DNA of 64,000 bases. Source: Caldicellulosiruptor changbaiensis. Its GTDB lineage: Bacteria; Bacillota; Thermoanaerobacteria; Caldicellulosiruptorales; Caldicellulosiruptoraceae. The notes under the pieces were generated by a model. That model saw only the letters and a list, made by a program, of their open reading frames with translations, ran no database searches and was not told the DNA's origin. Both the position numbers and the translations under genes were made by a program. Positions within the stretch are counted from its first letter, which is position 1. The number at the start of each line of letters is the position of its first letter. The stretch covers positions 2,768,501 to 2,832,500 of the forward strand of contig NZ_CP034791.1 in NCBI RefSeq assembly GCF_003999255.1. The letters run 5' to 3'. This document shows, one piece after another, positions 37,214 to 47,614 of the stretch.

Positions 37214-38170
37214 TTAGAATAATGATTTATCAGTAAGTTTCTTAGTTACACCATTTGCAGTAAGAAGCAATATTAGCGCTATTATCGACTTGAAAAGTCC
37301 TATTGCAGTTGCATACGAAAATCTAAAAGCTTCTATTCCCATTCGGTAAACATAAATATCAATTACATCCGAAGCATCTGCATTAAGCGGATTTCTGAGA
37401 ACAAATATCTGGTCAAAGTTTGAATTCATAAGCCCACTTACTGCTAAAATAAACATAATAGCAATTGTACCAGAAATACAGGGTATGGTTATCTTGAACA
37501 TCTTTGTAAATCTTCCTGCCCCATCTACAGTTGCTGCTTCATAAAGCTCTGGATCAATTCCAGCGATTGCAGCTAAGTATATTATCGCGTTCCAACCAAG
37601 TTCTTTCCAAACTTCAGATATAACCGCAATCCCCCAAAAATATTTTGGTTCTGCCAAGAAAGCTATAGGTTGCTTTAATATTCCTATTTTTGTTAAAATT
37701 ATATTTATAAGACCTGTTTCTGATAGCCAGTTCATAAGTATTCCACCAAGCACAACCCAAGATATAAAATGAGGCAGGTAAGATATTGTTTGTACGGCTC
37801 TCTTAAACCGCACTGATGCAAGTTCATTTAAGAGTACAGCAAACAATATTGGTAAAGGAAATCCTACAAGAAGTTTGAAAAAGCTAATTCCCACAGTGTT
37901 TTTTATTATCAACCAGAATCTCTCATCAGAAAAGAATTCTTTAAAATTAGTAAGACCTATCCATGGTGATTTATTAAACCCCAATGTGATGTCGTATTCT
38001 TTAAATGCAATTATTATTCCATACATTGGTATGTAGTTAAAAATAATCATCCAAATTACACCTGGTATTGCCATTGCCTGAAGATATTTTTGTTCATTTA
38101 ACTTGTGCAAAAATCTTCTAAAGCCATTTTGGCGGCTATGCTGCCTATTTGCTGAAATAGCTGATTCCAT
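37214..38170 (-). CDS. ABC transporter permease, LplB/YtePtype
   Basis: 318 residues, first gene of the operon, with the LplB signature MAIPGVIWMIIFNYIPMYGIIIAFKEYD and the EAA loop IDPELYEAATVDGAGRFTKMFKITIPCISG. Six membrane helices. A GAAGG-type ribosome-binding site precedes the ATG. The ABC ATPase is presumably a shared MsmX-like subunit encoded elsewhere. Confidence 0.93.
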   Translation of the reverse strand: MESAISANRQHSRQNGFRRFLHKLNEQKYLQAMAIPGVIWMIIFNYIPMYGIIIAFKEYDITLGFNKSPWIGLTNFKEFFSDERFWLIIKNTVGISFFKLLVGFPLPILFAVLLNELASVRFKRAVQTISYLPHFISWVVLGGILMNWLSETGLINIILTKIGILKQPIAFLAEPKYFWGIAVISEVWKELGWNAIIYLAAIAGIDPELYEAATVDGAGRFTKMFKITIPCISGTIAIMFILAVSGLMNSNFDQIFVLRNPLNADASDVIDIYVYRMGIEAFRFSYATAIGLFKSIIALILLLTANGVTKKLTDKSLF

Positions 38171-38325
38171 GAGATATCGCCTTCCTTCTGTAGAGGTTAT
38201 ACTTTTTATATTACATAAGCTACAATTTATCTTTCTGATTTTATTATAAAATGGGGCAAAGTCTATAAAAAAGATGGCTTTTTTAAGAAGTGGTATCTAA
38301 ATTTAAGGTTTTTCGCAAAAAAATA

Positions 38326-38360
38326 AGCAGGGGACTATAAATTTTTCCCAATCCCCTGCT
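38326..38360 (-). terminator. Intrinsic terminator after yycI
   Basis: AGCAGGGGA (38326-38334) pairs with TCCCCTGCT (38352-38360), followed on the minus strand by TTATTTTTTT. It ends the walRK operon. Confidence 0.85.
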
Positions 38361-38385
38361 GGTACTCATTTACTTTTATCATTTC

Positions 38386-39114
38386 TCATTCCAACATCCC
38401 CGTAAACCCATTTATATAATAAACCTCGCCATCTGCAACAATTCGCCAAACTGGGACTGCCTGGCCTTGGATAACGTTGAAGTCTTTTAGATAGTAGCCA
38501 AACTTTATGTTCTGTATCTCTTTTATGTTTTTTTGCTGGTTTAAGAGATTGAAGATAGCCTCTAACGCTGAGATTGCCCTGCTTCTTTTGAATTCAAAAC
38601 CCTGTGGAATAACCTTTGTGAAGATATAAAGAGTTGTATTTTTTTGCTTCTGTATTTTGAGCTTTCCATCAAATATTGGATAGCCTTTATAAACCTGAAT
38701 ATAGCTGCCATCATAATCCTTTATATAATCACTTTTATTTATATCGAAAAGCTCAAACGGGTCTTGGCTGTACTTTGATTCTAAAAAAAGTGTTTGATTT
38801 ACTATCTTCAAATGATAGATGCTACTTTCAAACTCCTTTTGATATTTATCAACTCTTTTGCCAAAGAGCTTTATCAAGACATTGTCATACGCAGATTCAG
38901 TTTTTACGTTGAGTTTTGAAACATAATAAATTTTTTTATCAATCGTACAAGAAAGCTTTATAGAATTCTGAGCAAGTATATTTTGTGCTGTCTTGATTTG
39001 TTTATCTGTAAGGCTCTCTTCCTTTGGCAGTAAGTTTAAGTATTTTACAGCAAGGAAAAGTACCAAAGCCGCAAAAACCACAATTGCTATTGTTTTTACT
39101 TTTGACCAGTTCAT
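38386..39114 (-). CDS. yycI: YycI-like regulator of the WalK kinase
   Basis: 242 residues: one N-terminal membrane helix (about 8-26) and an extracellular domain built of YycI-type repeats, ending AVPVWRIVADGEVYYINGFTGMLE, the classical YycI/YycH-fold ending. In Bacillus, YycI and YycH bind WalK in the membrane and modulate it. Position after yycH supports the call. The operon ends here; the usual downstream yycJ (metallo-beta-lactamase-fold) gene is absent, and a terminator follows. Confidence 0.82.
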   Translation of the reverse strand: MNWSKVKTIAIVVFAALVLFLAVKYLNLLPKEESLTDKQIKTAQNILAQNSIKLSCTIDKKIYYVSKLNVKTESAYDNVLIKLFGKRVDKYQKEFESSIYHLKIVNQTLFLESKYSQDPFELFDINKSDYIKDYDGSYIQVYKGYPIFDGKLKIQKQKNTTLYIFTKVIPQGFEFKRSRAISALEAIFNLLNQQKNIKEIQNIKFGYYLKDFNVIQGQAVPVWRIVADGEVYYINGFTGMLE

Positions 39115-39135
39115 TTTCCAAACAAAACTCCTTTT

Positions 39136-40431
39136 TTATTTAATTGTTTCAACATAGACTGTCCCGTTGTCTGTGTCAATTTGCCAATAGGGATAAGATG
39201 TATTTCCTGTTGCGATATATCTTAAACTTATATTTCTTATAAATATATCTCCTTTTCTCTCCTTTATAGTATCAATAGCTGCAATTCCACTGACCTTTAT
39301 CTTAGCAGTTCTGACCGACATTGCATCAAAAAGATGACCAGAAATCTTTTTAAGCCTGCCATTAGAAATTTCTATATAACTGCAGTATTCGTTATCTGAA
39401 GGCATCAAGTCAATTCCATCAACTCTTGTTATGAGGTAAATCTTAGTTGTATTTTTGGAATTCTCAATTTTGTATACTCTAATGTCCTCATTTGTATAAA
39501 AATTTTTCATATAATTCATAAGAGCTTCTGTAATTGATTCTATTTTGTCACAAAATATATCTTTTGTAAACCTAAAAATGTAACTTCCATCAGATTTTAT
39601 TACAAACTCTCGTCTCTCATCTGTTATCACAATCTCACCACATTTGAGTACATTCCTTTTGGTAAGTATTGTATCAGGAAAAAGACGCCTTATTATAAGT
39701 TCTTTTTTATAATCACTTTCCTTTATTTTAACCTCAGAAAACTGAATATTTGAAAACTCAACAGGAATTAGTGAATCTTTGCTCACAAGTTCTGTAAAAC
39801 CAAGTCCATCTGACCAAGAAAATACAAGATAAGAGCTTTGCTCAATTCTATTCTCAAACTGAGAAAATCCATACTTCGGACAAGTTAATATTGCGGCTTC
39901 TTCTGTATTTGAGTTGAAAAAATAAACTTCAGTATTTGAATTTGACTCTTTTATAAAAACTTTGTCAAACTCAAAGGTCTTTTTGGAAGGCAAAATACTT
40001 CTTCTTGAAAGCTCATAAACAAACATATGAAAATCTATAAAATAGCCATAGTTAAAAAATATACTCTTGCTTGATTTAAACTCATCAATTTTCATTTTTT
40101 TAAATTTCAAACTATAATTCTTTTTCACAATGTTTTCTTTGAGGTTACTTACAAACTTAGAAATTACATCAAAGTATTCTTTTTGTGTACGCAAAACTCC
40201 AATGACTACATTCTTAGAGATATTCAAGTACATATCCTTTGGCGTTGCAAGGATAATATGAACTCTTTCCAAAAGCTCATCTTCTGAAAGTCTGTTTTCC
40301 CTAACATTTAGTGCATTTGCAAAGTCATCAAGGTTGTAATTAAAATACACCTTATAATACAAATAAATGCTGAGTATAACAAGTATACCCAGCACTATGC
40401 TCTTTATAGCTTCTTTTTTGATTCTGTTCAT
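39136..40431 (-). CDS. yycH: YycH-like regulator of the WalK kinase
   Basis: 431 residues with a single N-terminal helix (about 9-28) and a large extracellular part whose end (YPYWQIDTDNGTVYVETIK) resembles YycI/YycH strands. Overall sequence conservation in this family is low, so the call rests mainly on gene order walR-walK-(40447)-yycH-yycI, size and single-anchor topology. It starts 15 nt after the small exported-protein gene and is followed after 21 nt by yycI. Confidence 0.75.
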   Translation of the reverse strand: MNRIKKEAIKSIVLGILVILSIYLYYKVYFNYNLDDFANALNVRENRLSEDELLERVHIILATPKDMYLNISKNVVIGVLRTQKEYFDVISKFVSNLKENIVKKNYSLKFKKMKIDEFKSSKSIFFNYGYFIDFHMFVYELSRRSILPSKKTFEFDKVFIKESNSNTEVYFFNSNTEEAAILTCPKYGFSQFENRIEQSSYLVFSWSDGLGFTELVSKDSLIPVEFSNIQFSEVKIKESDYKKELIIRRLFPDTILTKRNVLKCGEIVITDERREFVIKSDGSYIFRFTKDIFCDKIESITEALMNYMKNFYTNEDIRVYKIENSKNTTKIYLITRVDGIDLMPSDNEYCSYIEISNGRLKKISGHLFDAMSVRTAKIKVSGIAAIDTIKERKGDIFIRNISLRYIATGNTSYPYWQIDTDNGTVYVETIK

Positions 40432-40446
40432 AAACCTACCCTCTTG

Positions 40447-40935
40447 TTATTTTGTAATTGAGTTTATCAAATTTGAAATGGCCTTTTCTACCTTTGCCAA
40501 AAAGCCTTCTTTCTTTTCATAATATACTTTAAGAATTGCAAGTTGCGTGTCACTGTCTTTTGTTGCAACAACTAAGATATAGGTATAGCCTTCACTCACA
40601 TCAATCTTTTTTGCGAAATAACCAGACTTTCCCACTGTGATTTTGTCAACCAAATTATTCTGGCCAAAAGACTCTTTTTTGTCGTTTTTTGTATATATGC
40701 TAATCTCCGTGCCTTCGCTTCCTTTACCTGAGAGTACAAATGTTGATGTACTCAAGTTCTGCTCATAATCTGTAATCTCTATAAGAGTCTTTGTAGTAGA
40801 GCTTATTTTATTCCCATCTATCTCAATTGAATCTATATATCTTGCCTTGTGAAGGCTTTTTCCCTCAGCAAATGCTACTCCTATATTAAATAAAAGAAAA
40901 ATTATAGTCAGCATAAACGCAAACGCTCGTTTCAT
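40447..40935 (-). CDS. Small exported protein inside the walRK operon
   Basis: About 162 residues from the ATG at 40935, which has GGTGAT at good spacing; the longer frame (TTG 40950) is unlikely. Signal peptide MKRAFAFMLTIIFLLFNIGVAFA, then a beta-rich Ig-like domain (ISSTTKTLIEITDYEQNLS, VLSGKGSEGTEISIYTKND, DVSEGYTYILVVATK) and a short amphipathic C-terminal helix. It lies between walK and yycH, where the best-known Firmicutes have no gene. I do not recognise the family. Co-transcription suggests a cell-wall or signal-modulating role (inference). Confidence 0.7.
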   Translation of the reverse strand: MKRAFAFMLTIIFLLFNIGVAFAEGKSLHKARYIDSIEIDGNKISSTTKTLIEITDYEQNLSTSTFVLSGKGSEGTEISIYTKNDKKESFGQNNLVDKITVGKSGYFAKKIDVSEGYTYILVVATKDSDTQLAILKVYYEKKEGFLAKVEKAISNLINSITK

Positions 40936-41038
40936 TTTTATCACCAGCAACCAATGTATTACTCCTACTTATCATTATACAATTAAATTATTACAAAAGT
41001 GTTACAAAGCTATTAAGAGCACATTACAAAAGCTTTTT

Positions 41039-42736
41039 CTATAATGATTTTGCTGGAAGAACAACTGTAAATGTTGTACCGCTGCCTACTTTGCTCTCAA
41101 CCAAAATCGTGCCGCCGTGAGCTTTTACAATCTCATCGGCAATTGAAAGCCCTAAGCCAGAACCGCCAAGTTCACGTGAGCGGGCCTTGTCAACCCTGTA
41201 AAACCTTTCGAATATCCGCGGTAGATCTTCTTCTGGAATACCAGGCCCGTTGTCTTTTACAATTATTTTTATTTTATCTTCTTCCTTTTGCAAGACAACA
41301 TTTATCTGGCCACTTTCTTGAACATAGGTGACTGCATTGCTAATTAGGTTTATTAAAACCTGTTCTATCTTATCTCTGTCGACCATTGCAACAACATCTT
41401 GCAAGATACTGCAGCTCAAGGTTTGGTTCTTCTTCTTGGCATGAATTTTGAGCTTTTCACAGACAAACCTGACAAGCTCGCTCAAATTAACCTCTTCTAA
41501 ATTCAAAATGTTCTCACCACTGTCAAGTCGCGACAAGTACAAAAGATCACTTACAAGCCTTGTCATCCTGTCACACTCTTTTATAATGACACTTAAGAAC
41601 TGTTTTTTTGTCTCTTCATCGTCAACATCCAAAAGAGTTTCTGAATATGTCTTTATTGTTGTGATTGGAGTTCTGAGCTCATGTGAAACATTTGCCACAA
41701 ACTGTTTTCTCATACTGTCAAGTCTTGCCTGCTGGGTTATATCATGAATTATGAAAATAAGTCCATGGTTCATATACGAATCTATAAAGGTTGCCTTGCT
41801 GACCTCTAATGTAAGGTCATCTGTTGTGTAAATTGTAACCTCTGTATCTGAGTTGCTTTCCTTCCCCATTTTGTTTATAAACTCTTCTACTCTGCCATTT
41901 AAAAACTTATTAGCACTTTCATTTATGTGAATTATTTCATTCTTTGAATTTATTGCAACAACTCCATCAGACATGTTCTGAAGGATTCTTTCCAACTTTT
42001 GTTTTTCAAACTCAAGCTCTGAGATATACATTTTGATATTCCTTGCCATCTTTGCAAAAGCATCTGCAAGCTTTCCTATCTCATCTTTGGAATTTATATC
42101 TATCTTAACATCAAGGTTGCCATTTGCCATCTCAAGCGCCTGTTTTGTAAGTTTTCTTAAAGGGGTTGAAAGTGTCTTGGCAAACAAAAAACCAATCAAA
42201 AGCGAAAAGGTTATAGCAACTACATATGCCATAAGAAGGATATTTTTTATGTCTCTAACTGTGCCAAGGACATTTTGGCTAGATACCTCTAAATACAAAG
42301 CTCTTTGAACCACTTTACCATCTTTGATGGGAAAGGAAAATATTAAAACCTGTCTTTCATTATCTTGTTTGACAACTTTATAACCTGCTAAACTATTTAA
42401 AATCTCATCAGATGGAAAAAAATCAATAGTTAGCCTTGGAAATGAAGCAATCAAGCGCCCTTGTGAATCTGTCACAATGAGCTTACTAATCATAAATCCA
42501 AACTGGCTTTCTTTCATTGTCTGGTCAATTATATCCTGGATTTCTGAACTCTTTAGGCGCTTGTCCTGCAAAAGTTTAAGCAGTGAAGACTGTGCCATGA
42601 ACTCTATCTTTTTTTGCACATCCTCAAAAAAATAATTCTTCACCCTGTCGATGATAAAAAAGCTTGAGATAAACATCACCATCAAAATCAAAAGCCCAAA
42701 GACAATAATAAGTCTACTTTCTATACTTTTTGTCAT
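41039..42736 (-). CDS. walK: Cell-wall two-component sensor kinase WalK (YycG)
   Basis: 565 residues in canonical WalK order: helix (about 8-30), extracellular sensor, second helix (about 165-187), HAMP (STPLRKLTKQALEMANG), PAS domain (MSDGVVAINSKNEIIHINES), HisKA with FVANVSHELRTPITTIKTY, and HATPase with NLISNAVTY, DNGPGIPEED and GGSGLGLSIADE. It controls peptidoglycan turnover in Firmicutes. It follows walR by 45 nt. Confidence 0.92.
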   Translation of the reverse strand: MTKSIESRLIIVFGLLILMVMFISSFFIIDRVKNYFFEDVQKKIEFMAQSSLLKLLQDKRLKSSEIQDIIDQTMKESQFGFMISKLIVTDSQGRLIASFPRLTIDFFPSDEILNSLAGYKVVKQDNERQVLIFSFPIKDGKVVQRALYLEVSSQNVLGTVRDIKNILLMAYVVAITFSLLIGFLFAKTLSTPLRKLTKQALEMANGNLDVKIDINSKDEIGKLADAFAKMARNIKMYISELEFEKQKLERILQNMSDGVVAINSKNEIIHINESANKFLNGRVEEFINKMGKESNSDTEVTIYTTDDLTLEVSKATFIDSYMNHGLIFIIHDITQQARLDSMRKQFVANVSHELRTPITTIKTYSETLLDVDDEETKKQFLSVIIKECDRMTRLVSDLLYLSRLDSGENILNLEEVNLSELVRFVCEKLKIHAKKKNQTLSCSILQDVVAMVDRDKIEQVLINLISNAVTYVQESGQINVVLQKEEDKIKIIVKDNGPGIPEEDLPRIFERFYRVDKARSRELGGSGLGLSIADEIVKAHGGTILVESKVGSGTTFTVVLPAKSL

Positions 42737-42781
42737 CTTTTTCTATATTCCCCTTTAAATCTTTAATTTAAAACCTTTACA

Positions 42782-43474
42782 TTATACATTTGGATTGAAA
42801 TAGTACCCAATTCCTCTTTTTGTCAGAATAAAAACTGGCTCTGACGGGTTGTCTTCTATCTTTTCGCGAAGTCTTCTCACTGTCACATCAACTGTTCTAA
42901 CATCGCCATAGTATTCATAATCCCATACCTTTTCTAAAAGCTCTTCTCTTGAAAAAACTTGACCTTTCTGAGACATCAAAAACTTCAAAAGTTCATACTC
43001 CCGAACAGTAAGCTCAATAATCTTCCCGTCTTTTTTTACCTCAAATGTCTCAGGATTTAAAGTGAGTTTTCCTGCTTTTAACACTTTCCCATCACTATTT
43101 GACTGCTGAGAAGTGCGCCTTAAATTTGCCCTGATTCTTGCAATAAGCTCTCTTATGCCAAACGGCTTTGTTATGTAATCATCAGCGCCAAGCTCCAAAC
43201 CCAAAACCTTGTCAACCTCGTCTGCTTTGGCTGTTATCATTATAATTGGCACTTCGGAAAACTCTCTAACCTTTTTGCATACTGTAAAACCGTCCATTTT
43301 GGGAAGCATCACATCAAGCAAGATCATATCAAAGCTCTCATTCTTAATTTTATTTAGCGCATCCTCTCCATCGTATGAGGTTGTGATCTTATATCCTTCC
43401 TTTTCTAAGTTGAACTTGATTATATCAACAATAGGTTTTTCATCATCAACAACCAAAATATGTGCTTTAGACAT
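42782..43474 (-). CDS. walR: Response regulator WalR (YycF), OmpR family
   Basis: 230 residues: a receiver with Asp54 in ILLDVMLPKMDG and Lys in YITKPFG, then a winged-helix DNA-binding domain (LTVREYELLKFLMSQKGQVFSREELLEKVW, DVRTVDVTVRRLREKIE). Length and sequence match WalR of other Firmicutes. First gene of the operon walR-walK-(exported protein)-yycH-yycI. It is divergent from the membrane protein gene at 43640. Confidence 0.93.
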   Translation of the reverse strand: MSKAHILVVDDEKPIVDIIKFNLEKEGYKITTSYDGEDALNKIKNESFDMILLDVMLPKMDGFTVCKKVREFSEVPIIMITAKADEVDKVLGLELGADDYITKPFGIRELIARIRANLRRTSQQSNSDGKVLKAGKLTLNPETFEVKKDGKIIELTVREYELLKFLMSQKGQVFSREELLEKVWDYEYYGDVRTVDVTVRRLREKIEDNPSEPVFILTKRGIGYYFNPNV

Positions 43475-43603
43475 CTTTTAGAAGATCCCCCTTTGAATAT
43501 TCTACATTATGATAATTTAATTATACAACAACCACACTTTTTATTGTATAATTGTTTTGGAACATCTTCTTTGAGAAACAAAAGTGCAAAAAGGAGGGAA
43601 AAA

Positions 43604-43630
43604 AGCTCTTAAAATACATTTTTAAGAGCT
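43604..43630 (+). promoter_or_regulatory. Perfect hairpin between a Shine-Dalgarno site and the start codon
   Basis: AGCTCTTAAAA pairs exactly with TTTTAAGAGCT around a 5-nt loop. A GGAGGG site lies just upstream (about 43592) and the ATG just downstream (43640). Folding would shorten the otherwise 40-nt gap to about 14 nt, so the hairpin may help position the ribosome or block it. Confidence 0.5.
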
Positions 43631-43639
43631 ATAAATGCT

Positions 43640-44134
43640 ATGGAAAATAGAAATTTAGCTCTTGAGGTTTTTTTGTGGCTTGTCATATACCTTTGCTTTT
43701 TTGCAGGTGTAAATTTATTTTTGTCTGACAAAGTGCTTCTTTTTATTTGGTCCATTATATGTACATTGACAATCTTTTTAATTACCATTCTTCTTAGATT
43801 TTACATAACATCAACACTTTTACTTTTACCAGGCTTTTTAATCTCATGCCTTCTTGCGATCTTTTTCATGTTCAATGTACAATATGCAGCCTTCTACAAT
43901 CTTTTGCTTCAGATTTTCTCCATACATCTGATGGGATTTGTTGAATACTCAAGAGAAACCCTTACAAAGATAATCTTACAGCGGCCAGCTTATATCTATA
44001 TCCATGTTGGACTAAATCTTGTGCTGTTTTTAATCCATATTGTTGTAATGTACCTTGTTTCAGAAACTTCCCGTACAAAAACCTCATATTCTCGCAAGCT
44101 TGATTTTACATACACACGCCGTCGAAGAAGATAA
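43640..44134 (+). CDS. Four-helix membrane protein of unknown function
   Basis: 164 residues with four strongly hydrophobic segments (about 8-28, 32-52, 58-82 and 122-142) and a basic cytoplasmic tail ending in RRRRR. No conserved motif was recognised. Translation start is supported by the only good Shine-Dalgarno being upstream of a hairpin (43604-43630). It is divergent from walR and ends at the shared terminator with pyrG. Confidence 0.7.
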   Translation: MENRNLALEVFLWLVIYLCFFAGVNLFLSDKVLLFIWSIICTLTIFLITILLRFYITSTLLLLPGFLISCLLAIFFMFNVQYAAFYNLLLQIFSIHLMGFVEYSRETLTKIILQRPAYIYIHVGLNLVLFLIHIVVMYLVSETSRTKTSYSRKLDFTYTRRRRR

Positions 44135-44161
44135 GTTGAGTACTTTGTGAAGTAAAAAAAT

Positions 44162-45836
<1,675 letters not shown>

Positions 45837-45937
45837 TTAATTTATTTTCTTTTCATTACATCCACATTAACTTTAATATTTTAATTTATTTACATCAGGT
45901 TATCAATGGAGTTATTTTGTTTGAAATACAAAAATAA

Positions 45938-45977
45938 GGCTATCCTCTCGTTTCCTTCCCGAGGATAGCCACTTTTC
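45938..45977 (-). terminator. Intrinsic terminator after the large surface-protein gene
   Basis: GGCTATCCTC and GAGGATAGCC (45938-45947, 45961-45970) pair perfectly; the minus strand continues TTATTTTTG. Confidence 0.8.
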
Positions 45978-45979
45978 AA

Positions 45980-47614
45980 TTATCTTTTACTCTCTTTTCT
46001 GATAAGCTGTGTGTTGATTATTTGATTGTAAATCTTAGCCTTTTGAATATATGACTCTTTTCGCAAACCACCTGATCCTGCAGTAAGTGGGTAAATTGTA
46101 ATTTCTTTGTCGATAATAACATCAATGTCATACGGTGATAGTGGTAATACTATTCTAAATGTTGAATTTAGATCACCTACTACATCAAGTACAATTATAC
46201 GCCAACTATTAGTATTGTCAATAAAACCAAGATGTCCTGTAAACAATTCATATGGAGTACTATTTGAAATAGTATACGTTCTAATTGGATAAATGCCAGC
46301 AATACCCATCCATATAATATGCATATCTCCATTATTTTCTATAAGCTGCTGAGGTACAGTATCCCCACCCACAACGTAGTTCTGACTATTGGTTGGAATA
46401 TAAATATCAATTATAATGTCATCCTTTTCATATACCATATCAAGCGTTGTTGGAATAAAATCCCAGCTTCCTTCTGGTCGACGTTCACAGTTCAAGACTA
46501 TTTTGCTTCTGTCAACTCTCAAATCAACAGTATATTGCTGAGGCGTACCTTCTGGAATAATTAGTTTTTGCAAAGGTTTGTACACTAATGATGCTGCAAC
46601 ATCATCTTCTATATCATACGGGTTATGGGCCAAAATCCATACCCAACCATAATCACCCGGTGCAAAATAAGCCTTTCTCGAGTGCCCCATCGATGACACA
46701 ACAAATTCTCCATCATAGTCAAAGTCGAAACCAAGTAACAGCTTGTCTCCCATTCCAACGCCGCCTTCGGTAAATCCTGGTATATATTGAATCTGATTAA
46801 ACTGAGACAAATCAATTGAAGTTACACTATCTTGTGTTACCTGTAAAATCGAATAGTAAAAATCTTGAGAATTTGTTTCTGAATTATAATTAGCAACTTT
46901 TAAAATGTATTCTCCGTTTGTAAGAACAAGCGGAAGATTTCCTTCTGAGTTTGTGCTGCCTACAAACAGCTCCTTGAAGGTATCTTTGTCAATCACATAA
47001 ACGTCTGCACCGACAACTGCATAAGCACTGTTACACACACTTAAAAGTACATAAGAATCGTATGCATCGTTACAAACTGTAAGTTGGATCGGGTCATAGC
47101 TGTCAAATGTTAAACTTTTCTTTATTACAAAACCTAAACCATAGAAAATTAGATCATTCTCGCGCCACCTGCTAAGTCCAACCTGTCGCTGACCACCCGT
47201 GACTTTCAAGAAGTTCAAACCATCTGAGATATAAAATTCATCAATTGGTTGATTGTCAATATTTAAACTTATTGTCACCGGCTTCAGTTTTTCAACAACT
47301 TTAATGTATCCTTTGTCTTCCATAAAAGAGGTTATATAAATCTGGTAAGATATCATCTCAGTAGGCTTTAAATTGAATGTTATTGTACCATCAGCAGAAG
47401 TATAGCCAGTAAATACAATATCTTCAACTCCTGCTTGGTTGAATTTCGTTATTGTAATAAGTTTATTGGCTTGTAGTTCACCTTTATAGTTTTTGACAAC
47501 TATTGTTACAATATTGTCTTCGTTGTAATAAACATCCTGTGGAATGGTTTCAACATTGTAATAGTTGCCATAACTGTAATCTGTAGCCGTAGCAGCAGGA
47601 TAAAGGTTTCTTTC
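45980..47614 (-). pseudogene. C-terminal part of the SLH/transglutaminase surface protein, beyond an in-frame TAG
   Basis: The frame of the 47615 gene continues after its TAG without interruption: ERNLYPAATATDYSYGNYY, then 67 more codons to the first ATG (47356) and on to TAA at 45980, 544 codons in all. Content: Ig/carboxypeptidase-regulatory-like repeats (KPVTISLNIDNQPIDEFYISDG, ADVYVIDKDTFKELFVGSTNSEGNLPL), similar in style to strands of the upstream part, and a basic C-terminus. It has no signal peptide and no good ribosome-binding site at 47356. It is therefore best read as the severed end of one 1,710-residue protein. It would be expressed only by readthrough or by a suppressor. Confidence 0.8.
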
